A stretch of 64,000 nucleotides of DNA, taken from positions 62,001 through 126,000 of the forward strand of contig NZ_BGNG01000001.1 in assembly GCF_003203515.1 (NCBI RefSeq), in the 5' to 3' direction. The translations under genes and the position numbers were made by a program. The notes below the pieces were generated by a model. It saw only the letters and a program-made list of their open reading frames with translations, did no database searches and was not told where the DNA came from. Every line of letters begins with the position of its first letter. Position 1 is the stretch's first letter. Of this stretch, positions 56,567-64,000 are shown one piece after another. The DNA comes from Glaciecola sp. KUL10. Lineage in GTDB: Bacteria; Pseudomonadota; Gammaproteobacteria; Enterobacterales; Alteromonadaceae.

Positions 56567-58392
56567 ATAAGCCCTCGGCGCTTAAACATTTTTATATTCC
56601 TGATGATCAGTCGGTATATTTGCTATCGCATAAAGATGCCACAAAACTAAAAAATTGGTTTGCGCTTTGTACCAATCAACTTGAAAAACTAGGCTATAAA
56701 AACATCTCGCTAATTGGTAAGGGCGCGTTTGGTTTTGCATTTTGCGGCACAAAAGCAAGCGGCGAAGAATTAGTCTTTAAGTTTTCGCGCATCACCTTAC
56801 CTCAACACATCCAAGATCGCCTTGAAGAAGAAGCCTTCATGCTTGGCTTAGTTAAGCACCCAAAAGTACCTGCGCTAATAGAGTTTCAGCGAATTAAACG
56901 CCAGCAAGTACTTGTTATGCAACGTGCAAAAGGTGAGGACTTAGAGCAATACTGCTTAAAAAAAGGGCCATTATCTGCTCAGGTCGTTGTGAAAATAGCC
57001 GTTCAGGTGTGCGAAATCCTAGTCTATCTAAGAAACTACTCTGAAAATGGCCAAGCCCGTCCTATTGTGCATGGTGATATTAAGCCCTCTAATTTGGTTT
57101 GGGATGAAGTTAACGAAGAAGTGGCTTTAATTGATTGGGGAAGTTGTGTGTTTGCGCAGCTTGACCATCAACATCAAGCCGTATGCACAAATGTAATGGA
57201 TTTAATGTCTAGCGACCTTCAACAAACCAACGCAAGACTGGGTGATGTTTACTTTATTGGAGAGGATCAGTTAAACGGAGCATTATCAAGCCCTCGTTTT
57301 GATGAACAAGGTCTAGCGTCAACCTTATATGCCATCGCATCGGGCCAAAGTGCGCGTTTTGGCAGGAAAGCGATAAATGTCACATCGTTGGGGCTTCCAA
57401 AAGAATTTGCTTTGACCTTAGAGGCGCTTTTAAGTGACGAACATCAAACACGAATTAAAGGTGGTGATTATCTGCTCAGAAACCACAAACATTTCGCAAA
57501 TTTAGTATTTACTAGGTCTGTACCCGAGGATAAACCGTGCTTAGTGCCTATATGGGTGCATGCAGTTGAAAAAGACATCGAAACGGTGGTCTACAGTTCT
57601 CGTAAGTCTTATTTACGTCAGCAAGAAGGTATTAATCTCAATGAACTCAATTATGTGGATGATGCCCAGTTTGATCGCTATTACAAAAATTATTTACAAG
57701 GCATGGGAGAAACCGAAAAAGGCTTTATCGCTGCCGTCAGCCGTTTAGGAAAATACCCTGTTGTAGGCGGTCTAGCCATTAGATGGGAAAATGGCGGGAT
57801 TTATGTTGATTCAAGCTTAAATCTGTTTGACCCGTCCATGAAGTTGTCGTTTGAACGCTCAGTAGACAACGTGATTACGTTAGCAAGAGCGATAGAGCGA
57901 GAAGGTATATTCAAAAGCTGCATGTTCAACGCAAAGAATACACTGCACGTTGAACGAACATCTGAAAAAACACCGTTTACGCCAGCACCAAACACTCAAA
58001 TACCGTATGAAATTAGTGCTGTCTCAATTTCAGAAGCCGAAAGCCGCATGCATTCGTATTTTGAAGACGGAGAAGATCCCGATGAGTTACTTAAATTACC
58101 TGAGCCTATGATGCGGGTGATTGAACAATTGAATCGCATTCATCATACTGGCTGTATTATTTTTGAAGCGTTACCCAAGCACTTAAAAATTCACAATTAT
58201 TATACTTTGCTGGATCACGCTAAAGCTGAAGAATTTCAACAACTTCTTAGCAAAGTTATTGAATTGATCCCACTTATTGACGGATTGGGAATTTCTGGTT
58301 TTATGAAACTACCATATAAAGACACTCGCTTTTTTGAACAGCAAGCGTCGTTACCAGAAAAATTTTATCCAAAGAACCCAAAAGCAGTTTGA
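56563..58392 (+). CDS. Eukaryotic-like protein kinase with unknown C-terminal domain
   Basis: 609 residues. The kinase domain is at about 45-320: glycine loop GKGAFG at 52-57, VAIK-like lysine at K73, catalytic loop HGDIKPSN at 170-177 (HGD instead of HRD) and metal site DWG at 191-193 (instead of DFG). All catalytic residues are conserved, so it is probably active. Residues 330-609 are soluble and match nothing I recognise. There is no membrane segment or signal, unlike many bacterial kinases. It is translationally coupled to rlmJ. Phosphorylation targets are unknown. Confidence 0.85.
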   Translation: MNKPSALKHFYIPDDQSVYLLSHKDATKLKNWFALCTNQLEKLGYKNISLIGKGAFGFAFCGTKASGEELVFKFSRITLPQHIQDRLEEEAFMLGLVKHPKVPALIEFQRIKRQQVLVMQRAKGEDLEQYCLKKGPLSAQVVVKIAVQVCEILVYLRNYSENGQARPIVHGDIKPSNLVWDEVNEEVALIDWGSCVFAQLDHQHQAVCTNVMDLMSSDLQQTNARLGDVYFIGEDQLNGALSSPRFDEQGLASTLYAIASGQSARFGRKAINVTSLGLPKEFALTLEALLSDEHQTRIKGGDYLLRNHKHFANLVFTRSVPEDKPCLVPIWVHAVEKDIETVVYSSRKSYLRQQEGINLNELNYVDDAQFDRYYKNYLQGMGETEKGFIAAVSRLGKYPVVGGLAIRWENGGIYVDSSLNLFDPSMKLSFERSVDNVITLARAIEREGIFKSCMFNAKNTLHVERTSEKTPFTPAPNTQIPYEISAVSISEAESRMHSYFEDGEDPDELLKLPEPMMRVIEQLNRIHHTGCIIFEALPKHLKIHNYYTLLDHAKAEEFQQLLSKVIELIPLIDGLGISGFMKLPYKDTRFFEQQASLPEKFYPKNPKAV

Positions 58393-58433
58393 TAGACTAC
58401 ACTTAAACACATATTTATCGCGGAGTAAGATGC

Positions 58434-59294
58434 GTGTCAGAAGTAAAACTCAGTAGCCTTTTTGAGCTAGAGAAAATTGAAGAAGGCTTGTACAGAGGCC
58501 AAAGTTGGGACTTAGGTTTTAGAGCATTATTTGGCGGACAAGTACTCGGTCAATCTATTGCCGCTGCCTATCAAACAGTCGAACCTGATAGAACGATTCA
58601 TTCCTTTCATTCCTATTTTTTGCTGCCCGGAGACGCGTCAAAACCGGTCTTGTACGACATTGAAAACGTGAGGGATGGGCGCAGCTTTTCAGCTAGGCGG
58701 ATTAAAGCAATTCAAAATGGCCGCACAATTTTCGATATGACTGCTTCATTTCAAATCGCAGAGCCTGGTTTGGAGCATCAGTTTACTGACATGCCCAGCG
58801 CACCCGAACCTGATACCGTTGCGCCAGATATTCGATTTTATGAAGATAATTACGACAAGCTATCACAGCGCATGAAAGAAGCCTTGAGTTATCATCGACC
58901 CGTTGAAGTCCACACTATTGATTCTGCAAACGCTTATGTTGCCAAAAAGCGTGACCCACTCAGAAATCTATGGATAAAAGGCAGAGACGAGCTTGATGCG
59001 CCACTTGCTATGCATCAAGCATCTTTGGCTTACGCATCGGATTACCATTTTCTTAGTACTTGTCTTCAACCACATGGATTGTCTGTACAAGATAAATCAC
59101 TAAGGTTGGCAACCATTGACCATGCGATGTGGTTTCACAAACCTTTCAAATTTGATGAATGGTTATTTTATCAAATGGAGAGCCCTTTCAGTGGCAATGG
59201 TAGAGGCTTAGTACAAGGTAAGATATACAACAAGCAAGGTGAATTGGTTGCAACTGCCGTTCAAGAAGGCTTGATGCGTCAAATAAAAGATTGA
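58434..59294 (+). CDS. tesB: Acyl-CoA thioesterase II
   Basis: 286 residues from GTG, standard TesB length, with two hot-dog domains. Landmarks are RALFGGQVLGQSIAAAYQTV near 29-48, SFHSYFLLPGDASKPVLY near 57-74, and the C-terminal ATIDHAMWFHKPF near 223-235 with the catalytic aspartate. It hydrolyses medium- and long-chain acyl-CoA in the cytoplasm and fits the acyl breakdown theme. It follows the kinase gene by 41 bp. Confidence 0.95.
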   Translation: MSEVKLSSLFELEKIEEGLYRGQSWDLGFRALFGGQVLGQSIAAAYQTVEPDRTIHSFHSYFLLPGDASKPVLYDIENVRDGRSFSARRIKAIQNGRTIFDMTASFQIAEPGLEHQFTDMPSAPEPDTVAPDIRFYEDNYDKLSQRMKEALSYHRPVEVHTIDSANAYVAKKRDPLRNLWIKGRDELDAPLAMHQASLAYASDYHFLSTCLQPHGLSVQDKSLRLATIDHAMWFHKPFKFDEWLFYQMESPFSGNGRGLVQGKIYNKQGELVATAVQEGLMRQIKD

Positions 59295-59383
59295 CTAGGC
59301 AAAATCATCTTTAATAAAGGCGTTTAACACCATTAAAATTTAAAGTAGCACCAATAAAATTAAAATAAGAAAAGAGAAAACAC

Positions 59384-59905
59384 ATGATATATAAACTAGG
59401 TGAAGACAAAGTCGATGCCCACCCAAGCAGCTTTATAGCACCGAGTGCTCAAGTAATGGGAAAGGTAAGCTTGGCTGAAAATGCAAGTGTATGGTTCAAT
59501 GCGACTATCCGAGGAGATTGCGATCCTATCGTTATTGGCGAAAACAGCAATGTGCAAGACGGTTCGGTTTTACACACAGATTTTGGTTTCCCAATGACGA
59601 TAGGCAAGGGCGTTACTATTGGCCACAAGGTTATGCTTCACGGTTGTACCATCGGTGATTTTTCTCTAATTGGCATCAATGCAGTGATTTTAAACGGTGC
59701 AAAAATTGGTAAGCATTGTGTCATTGGTGCTAATGCTTTAGTGACTGAGAATATGCAAATTCCGGACAATAGCGTGGTGATGGGGTCGCCCGGTAAAATT
59801 GTAAAACAAGTCAGTGAATCTCAAGCAAAGATGTTAGAGCAGTCTGCATTGCATTACGTGAAAAATGCCCAAAGATTTAAAACAGACTTACACGAACAAG
59901 TTTAG
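59384..59905 (+). CDS. Gamma carbonic anhydrase family protein
   Basis: 173 residues with the hexapeptide-repeat left-handed helix. Likely zinc histidines sit in SVLHTDFG (about 64), GHKVMLHG (about 81 and 86). YrdA/CaiE-like proteins form trimers, and carbonic anhydrase activity is variable. It precedes a long intergenic region with a candidate sRNA on the other strand. Confidence 0.9.
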   Translation: MIYKLGEDKVDAHPSSFIAPSAQVMGKVSLAENASVWFNATIRGDCDPIVIGENSNVQDGSVLHTDFGFPMTIGKGVTIGHKVMLHGCTIGDFSLIGINAVILNGAKIGKHCVIGANALVTENMQIPDNSVVMGSPGKIVKQVSESQAKMLEQSALHYVKNAQRFKTDLHEQV

Positions 59906-59940
59906 ATTTGGAGCAATTCGTTTTTAAGAGTGCCTAAATT

Positions 59941-59968
59941 AAAAAGGCCCGGAACAAACGTTCCAGGC
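59941..59968 (-). terminator. Rho-independent terminator of the candidate sRNA
   Basis: A 9-bp stem (59947-59955 with 59960-59968), 4-base loop; the minus-strand transcript ends in a U-run. It could also end read-through entering gamma carbonic anhydrase from the right. Confidence 0.82.
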
Positions 59969-60102
59969 TTAGGGGAATGGCTCATTGCTGAGCCGTGCGC
60001 TAACTTTGAAAATCCAGACCGTAGCTACTAAGTACTTTGAGTGAAGCGTTGGTCTTCCAATAACATCCTTATTGGGGAGAGCGACTACAAAATCTTTACC
60101 GG
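59941..60102 (-). ncRNA. Candidate small RNA (minus strand), about 160 nt
   Basis: No reading frame explains this part of the 512-bp gap between the carbonic anhydrase and SpmAB genes. On the minus strand it has, in order: a TATAGT -10-like hexamer (60109-60114); a hairpin CCAATAA-GGATG-TTATTGG (about 60057-60075) exposing a GGA loop; a longer AGACC/GGTCT stem; a GGCTCA-GCAA-TGAGCC hairpin (59979-59994); and a strong terminator. One terminator pair is G-U on the minus strand but an A-C mismatch on the plus, which sets the orientation. It matches no RNA family I know. The -35 region is weak. Confidence 0.6.
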
Positions 60103-60108
60103 ACAGAT

Positions 60109-60114
60109 ACTATA
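60109..60114 (-). promoter_or_regulatory. Possible -10 element of the candidate sRNA
   Basis: TATAGT on the minus strand, one base from consensus; no good -35 at 17-18 bp, so sigma-70 use is uncertain. Confidence 0.35.
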
Positions 60115-60284
60115 GACCATTTGCGCTCATAAAATAAACAGGTTTGTAAATATTTTTTCTTATAATTCAATGCATAATGAATATATCATTACATTAGAAC
60201 TTAATAAAGTTTAATTTATTCAGAGACTTAGCTTTAACATCTCTCAACAGGAAGTGCACATTTTACCCAGAAGTAAATCACAGT

Positions 60285-60293
60285 TTATCCACA
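60285..60293 (+). promoter_or_regulatory. Single consensus DnaA box
   Basis: TTATCCACA, an exact match to the DnaA box, in the AT-rich spacer upstream of the SpmAB gene. It is isolated, so it is not an origin; it could be chance or a regulatory site. The rest of 60115-60417 shows no gene. Confidence 0.4.
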
Positions 60294-60417
60294 GGTTCTA
60301 ACAAGTTAATACGCTTCACTTAAAACATGCTTCATTTAATAAAAGTGGGCATATAAATTGTGATGCGCTAGCATGTGCAGAAAGCGAAAGCACATAATAA
60401 GATAAAAAGAGATTCGC

Positions 60418-61647
60418 ATGTTACACAAAATTTGGTTGGGTTTTATCCTCAGCGCATTTGTCGCAAGTTGTTATCAAGTGCTCGTGTCTGGAAATTTAGG
60501 TGCTTTTCAGGACGTAATGCAAGCCGTTACTTCGATGGCACGCACCAGTGTTGATATCGCAATAGGTTTAATTGGCTTGTTGGCATTTTGGCTGGGAATC
60601 TTTAAAGTGGCAGAAAATGCTGGATTAATTGCAAAGTTTTCAAAGGTCCTTGAACCTTTACTTTGCAGGCTAATGCCAGATATCCCCAAAGGTCACCCCG
60701 CACTTGGCAGTATAACCATGAATATGTCGGCTAATGTCCTCGGGTTAGATAATGCTGCTACTCCCTTTGGAATTAAAGCGATGCAAGACATGCAAACGCT
60801 CGCCCCAATTAAAGACACTTTGACTAATTCACAGATTTTATTCTTGGTTTTAAATACTTCTTCAGTCACTTTGTTTCCTATTGCTGTTTTTTTATATAGA
60901 GCCGATGCTGGCGCTGCGTCACCAACAGATGTTTTTATCCCCATCTTGCTTGCCACAAGTGCTTCAACACTTGTTGGCCTAATAGTGACGTGCGTCATTC
61001 AAAAGGTAAACTTATTAAATAAAGTAGTGGTACTTTATTTACTTGCTATATTTTCAAGCTTGGCGGCCGTAATCTTGTATTTCGCTACGCTTGCTGCGCA
61101 GCAACTTTCTGAGCAATCAGCCTTAATCGCGAATTTTGCGTTGCTGAGTTTTATCGTGTTGGTATTAATTAGTGGTTATCTTAAAAAGCAAAATACTTAT
61201 GAGCAATTTGTTGAAGGTGCAAAGCAAGGTTTTGAAGTCGCAATAACTATTATCCCGTTTTTACTGGCCATGTTGTTTGCGATTGGCATGTTAAGAGCAA
61301 GTGGGGTGATGGATGCTGTGAGTGATGGCGTTAGCTATATTGTAGCGTTAGTAGGCTTTGATACTCGCTTTGTCGACGCTCTTCCAACGGCGCTTATGAA
61401 GCCTTTGAGCGGCAGCGGAGCACGAGCGCTTATGATTGAAACAATGCAATTTCATGGTGCCGATTCGTTTGCCGGTAGACTTGCCTCCATCATGCAAGGC
61501 TCAACCGAAACTACCTTTTATGTGTTAGCAGTATATTTAGGCGCTGTTGGCGTAAAACACAGTAGATATGCTGTTGGTTGCTGTTTAGCTGCAGATTTTG
61601 CGGGTATCTTTGCCGCCATTTGTGTCGCGTATTGGTTCTTTGGGTAG
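60418..61647 (+). CDS. Fused SpmA-SpmB (nucleoside-recognition/Gate domain) membrane protein
   Basis: 409 residues with about nine membrane helices. Two Gate domains are joined: the first (about 45-160) has NMSANVLGLDNAATPFGIKAM, the SpmA hallmark; the second (about 275-400) has PLSGSGARALM and IMQGSTETTFYVLAVYLGAVG, the SpmB hallmark. In Bacillus these are separate spore maturation proteins. In this non-sporulating group the fused form is common and its role, perhaps transport, is unknown. Confidence 0.9.
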   Translation: MLHKIWLGFILSAFVASCYQVLVSGNLGAFQDVMQAVTSMARTSVDIAIGLIGLLAFWLGIFKVAENAGLIAKFSKVLEPLLCRLMPDIPKGHPALGSITMNMSANVLGLDNAATPFGIKAMQDMQTLAPIKDTLTNSQILFLVLNTSSVTLFPIAVFLYRADAGAASPTDVFIPILLATSASTLVGLIVTCVIQKVNLLNKVVVLYLLAIFSSLAAVILYFATLAAQQLSEQSALIANFALLSFIVLVLISGYLKKQNTYEQFVEGAKQGFEVAITIIPFLLAMLFAIGMLRASGVMDAVSDGVSYIVALVGFDTRFVDALPTALMKPLSGSGARALMIETMQFHGADSFAGRLASIMQGSTETTFYVLAVYLGAVGVKHSRYAVGCCLAADFAGIFAAICVAYWFFG

Positions 61648-61746
61648 TGCTAGCCAATAATTGTATAAGTTAGTTTAATTGAACCATTATCAGGGTTTCT
61701 GGCTAATGATAATATTGCTAAATAAAGTGAAATGTTGAGATAACAA

Positions 61747-62262
61747 ATGTTGGATAATTCAGTTTTGGAGCAGGAACCAAGAGATAAAGAAGTCTCTTCT
61801 GCCTATAGTTTAATCGTTAAGCAAGTCGGGGCCTTGATTGAGGATGAACACGATTTAATCGCTAACCTAGCGAATGTTAGTGCGGTTCTTTTCAATAACC
61901 TCGATGATGTAAATTGGGCCGGTTTTTATTTGTTTAAAGAGGGGGAATTAGTGCTAGGACCTTTTCAGGGACAAGCAGCTTGTATCAGAATTCCAATGAA
62001 CAAAGGTGTTTGCGGTACTGCAGCGTTTAAAAAAGAAGCAGTGTTGGTTGATAATGTGCACGAATTTTCAGGGCATATAGCTTGCGATGCTGCTTCAAAT
62101 TCTGAAATTGTCATTCCAATTATTGTTGAGCAAAAACTAATCGGTGTTTTAGATATCGATAGTCCCCGATATTCCCGTTTTAACCTCGATGATTTGAATG
62201 CCTTAAGCCGCATCGTCAAGCTCATCGAGGAGAATATAACTCAGGGCAAGCCTTTATTATGA
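61747..62262 (+). CDS. msrC: Free methionine-(R)-sulfoxide reductase (GAF type)
   Basis: 171 residues, one GAF domain. The three active cysteines are present at Cys79 (QAACIRIP), Cys89 (KGVCGTA) and Cys113 (HIACDAAS), matching the E. coli enzyme pattern. It reduces free methionine-R-sulfoxide in the cytoplasm using thioredoxin. It overlaps the next gene by 4 bp. Confidence 0.94.
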   Translation: MLDNSVLEQEPRDKEVSSAYSLIVKQVGALIEDEHDLIANLANVSAVLFNNLDDVNWAGFYLFKEGELVLGPFQGQAACIRIPMNKGVCGTAAFKKEAVLVDNVHEFSGHIACDAASNSEIVIPIIVEQKLIGVLDIDSPRYSRFNLDDLNALSRIVKLIEENITQGKPLL

Positions 62263-62543
62263 AACACTTTGTCGATATTCATACTTTGCTAAGCACAGCA
62301 GATGATATGGAAGATATCCACGATGATCCTTACGAAGCTTCTGAGAAATTAAATACTATTTTGCACATGGTATATGATGCAGCAGATGATGATTTTGAAA
62401 CACAAAGGCTAGAAAAATTACTAACTAAAACTTGGCATCATTGGCACCAAGATTCCTATTTATTGGATATTGAGGTTGACGATTTAGTCGATTGGGTGGA
62501 TCATCTGTTTTCAACAGAGGATAATGATGATGAATTATCTTAA
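62259..62543 (+). CDS. Small acidic conserved-looking protein
   Basis: 94 residues, very acidic (many Asp and Glu), soluble, predicted mostly helical, with a His/Trp-rich centre (WHHWHQDSYLLD near 59-70). No family recognised. The ATGA overlap with msrC and the short gap before proQ argue that it is real and cotranscribed. It may belong with ProQ, which it precedes by 27 bp. Confidence 0.75.
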   Translation: MKHFVDIHTLLSTADDMEDIHDDPYEASEKLNTILHMVYDAADDDFETQRLEKLLTKTWHHWHQDSYLLDIEVDDLVDWVDHLFSTEDNDDELS

Positions 62544-62570
62544 AAAAGCCGACTTAAACAAAGTAGATTA

Positions 62571-63227
62571 ATGGAAGACACTCAAAAATTTTCAAACACT
62601 AAAGAAGTTTTAGCATTCTTGGCCGAAACATTTCCCAAATGCTTTACTTTAGAAAACGAAGCAAAGCCTTTAAAGATTGGTATTTTTCATGATTTAGCCA
62701 GCAGACTAGAAGGCGATGAAAGAGTCAGTAAACGTTTGCTTAGAATGGCTTTGAGACATTATACCAGCGGCTGGAAGTACCTAGCTTCGGTCAAAGTAGG
62801 TGCATTCAGAGTCGATTTAGATGGTGAGGCGGGTGATGCTGTTGATCAAGAGCATGCCGAGCATGCTCAAGTGCAACTCAAAGAAAGTAAGGCTAAGGCG
62901 GCTGAAAAGCGTCAGCAGCTTAAGCAAGATGCAGCACAAAAGCGAAGCTACAAAAATCGTGCGGCAAATCCTGCAGCGGCCAAAAGAACAAAGAAACCAA
63001 GTGCAAATCGAAGTGACAATAAAACCAACAAACCAAGTGCCCCTAGAAAAGTTGTGAAAGAATTGGTTGAGTCTGATGTGGTTGTGGGTAAGCAAGTGTC
63101 TGTTAAAGTGGGTAAGACGCCCATGCCGGCAACGATTACCGATATCAGTAAAGATGGTATTCAAGTGCAACTAAATAGCGGAATGTCTGTCAAAGTACAA
63201 CGCGAACAATTGCGATTGGTGAATTAA
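62571..63227 (+). CDS. proQ: RNA chaperone ProQ
   Basis: 218 residues. The FinO/ProQ domain occupies about 1-115 (LAETFPKCFTLENEAKPLKIGI and RMALRHYTSGWKYL). A basic, Ala/Lys-rich flexible linker (about 115-165) and a Tudor-like C-terminal domain (GKQVSVKVGKTPMPATITDI) follow. ProQ binds structured sRNAs and mRNA 3' ends. It lies upstream of prc, as in E. coli. Confidence 0.95.
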   Translation: MEDTQKFSNTKEVLAFLAETFPKCFTLENEAKPLKIGIFHDLASRLEGDERVSKRLLRMALRHYTSGWKYLASVKVGAFRVDLDGEAGDAVDQEHAEHAQVQLKESKAKAAEKRQQLKQDAAQKRSYKNRAANPAAAKRTKKPSANRSDNKTNKPSAPRKVVKELVESDVVVGKQVSVKVGKTPMPATITDISKDGIQVQLNSGMSVKVQREQLRLVN

Positions 63228-63243
63228 TAAATAAGGTGGTGAT

Positions 63244-64000
63244 ATGCAAATTTCTAACAGTAAACGCTTAAAGCGCACAGTAGTAGCCTTAGCCGTTGCT
63301 TCGACACTGTTCTCGTTCGGCATAGCAGCTGGACCCAGTGGCGAAACTGTAGATGAACTTCCAGAGTTATCACCACAAACTTGGCATCAAAAATCAGCAA
63401 AGCGTATTTCTGACCAGTTCCTACGCTCTCACTACAAGAAAGTAAACATTGATGATGAGTTATCGGCAAAAATATTCGATCGCTACCTTCGCAGTTTAGA
63501 TGTAAATAAAAACTTCTTTTTAGAAAACGACATAAAATCCTTTGAAAAAAATAGAAACGACTTTGACGATGCAATTAAGCAGGGTCGTTTGGATTTGGCA
63601 TATGATATTTTTAGAGTCAGCCTTGAGCGTCGAAAAGAACGTTTTCAATACGCATTAAGTCTTGTCGATACAAAATTTGATTTTGAAAAAGAAGGCGACA
63701 AATTCTTTTATGATCGCGAAGACGCAAATTGGGCGAGCACACAGCAGGAACTTGACGAGGTTTGGCGTCAACGAGTTAAGTATGATGCTTTAAACTTAAA
63801 GTTAGCTGACAAGACACCAGAAGAAATCACGGATATCCTAACCAAACGCTATGAGCGCGCGATACGACGTCTTACGCAAACAAACAGTGAGGACGTTTTT
63901 CAAACGGTAATGAACTCGTTTGCTAGAAGTATTGAGGCACATACAAGTTATTTGTCTCCGCGCAATACCGAGCGGTTTCAAATGCAAATGAACTTGTCCT
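63244..64000 (+). CDS. prc: Tail-specific protease Prc (N-terminal part; runs off the window)
   Basis: 252 residues visible from ATG 63244. A signal peptide ends near residue 28 (GIAAG). The N-terminal domain (DYLDLNKNFFLENDIKSF-like at about 75-95, then TSYLSPRNTERFQMQMN near the edge) precedes the PDZ and Ser-Lys protease domains, which lie outside. Prc degrades periplasmic proteins with exposed apolar C-termini and processes penicillin-binding protein 3. It follows proQ by 16 bp. Confidence 0.93.
   Translation, partial: MQISNSKRLKRTVVALAVASTLFSFGIAAGPSGETVDELPELSPQTWHQKSAKRISDQFLRSHYKKVNIDDELSAKIFDRYLRSLDVNKNFFLENDIKSFEKNRNDFDDAIKQGRLDLAYDIFRVSLERRKERFQYALSLVDTKFDFEKEGDKFFYDREDANWASTQQELDEVWRQRVKYDALNLKLADKTPEEITDILTKRYERAIRRLTQTNSEDVFQTVMNSFARSIEAHTSYLSPRNTERFQMQMNLS

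Noticed and set aside
59941-60102. Reading the structured spacer as a plus-strand RNA or riboswitch for SpmAB
   Set aside because: The plus strand has a mismatch in the terminator stem and no terminator at its 3' side, and the SpmAB start is 300 bp away.
59941-60102. 6S RNA, tmRNA, SRP RNA or CsrB as identity of the sRNA candidate
   Set aside because: Length, closing stem or motif content do not match: no long closed 6S helix, too short for tmRNA, and too few GGA motifs for CsrB.
60285-60293. Replication origin suggested by a DnaA box
   Set aside because: Only one exact box is present, with no cluster and no dnaA, dnaN or gidA neighbours.
1-64000. CRISPR arrays, prophage, insertion sequences with transposase, tRNA or rRNA genes
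   Set aside because: I saw no regularly spaced repeats, phage or transposase genes, and no RNA gene that I could support by eye.

Overview
The window reads as ordinary chromosome of a marine gammaproteobacterium of the order Alteromonadales, probably Alteromonadaceae (Glaciecola/Paraglaciecola/Alteromonas-like). This is inferred from the AT-leaning composition, from gene neighbourhoods typical of the group (ybfF-DUF2788-fldA, msrC-proQ-prc), from a rhombosortase, and from large secreted M14 and S9 peptidases beside a TonB-dependent receptor. I saw no prophage, integron, CRISPR array, rRNA or tRNA.

Layout. 1-9 kb (mostly minus strand): 5' part of ygiQ, a hairpin-forming repeat, a secreted M14 carboxypeptidase, and a run of ETF-quinone oxidoreductase, ybfF, DUF2788 and fldA. 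9-11 kb: etfBA, divergent from the ETF-QO gene and sharing with it an intergenic 18-bp palindrome. 11-20 kb: molybdenum cofactor genes (moeA and a MOT1-type transporter, then moaE and moeB) separated by a block of small accessory genes. 20-27 kb: an RND efflux pair and a TonB-dependent receptor. 27-31 kb: a GlxA/AraC-type regulator divergent from a DmdC-like acyl-CoA dehydrogenase and an SDR. 31-41 kb: diguanylate cyclase, aminotransferase, NRDE protein, Cys/Met-family PLP enzyme, azoreductase, periplasmic glutathione peroxidase, S9 lipoprotein peptidase and rhombosortase. 41-49 kb: enoyl-CoA hydratase, a gamma-glutamyltransferase with a frameshifted signal peptide, a lipoprotein, cysK, a MoxR/CoxE pair, an ICMT-like enzyme and rluF. 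49-56 kb: flavin reductase, MATE pump, a MITE-like element and the branched-chain 2-oxoacid dehydrogenase operon. 56-60 kb: rlmJ overlapping an unusual protein kinase, tesB and a gamma carbonic anhydrase. 60-64 kb: a candidate sRNA, a fused SpmA-SpmB protein, msrC, a small acidic protein, proQ and the start of prc.

How the parts work together: the best-supported theme is oxidation of branched-chain amino acids and fatty acids. The branched-chain dehydrogenase complex, acyl-CoA dehydrogenase, enoyl-CoA hydratase and TesB feed electrons through EtfAB and ETF-QO to quinone. Molybdenum cofactor handling and extracellular peptide breakdown are secondary themes.

The most noteworthy non-routine signals are: (i) a perfect -1 slippery heptamer followed directly by a stop inside the signal peptide of gamma-glutamyltransferase; (ii) an intergenic candidate sRNA on the minus strand near 60 kb; (iii) two long-inverted-repeat elements (2.2 kb and 51.4 kb) that look like MITEs; (iv) a degenerate protein kinase with an unrecognised C-terminal half, translationally coupled to rlmJ; (v) the palindrome between the two ETF transcription units. 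No obviously new multi-gene system is visible.
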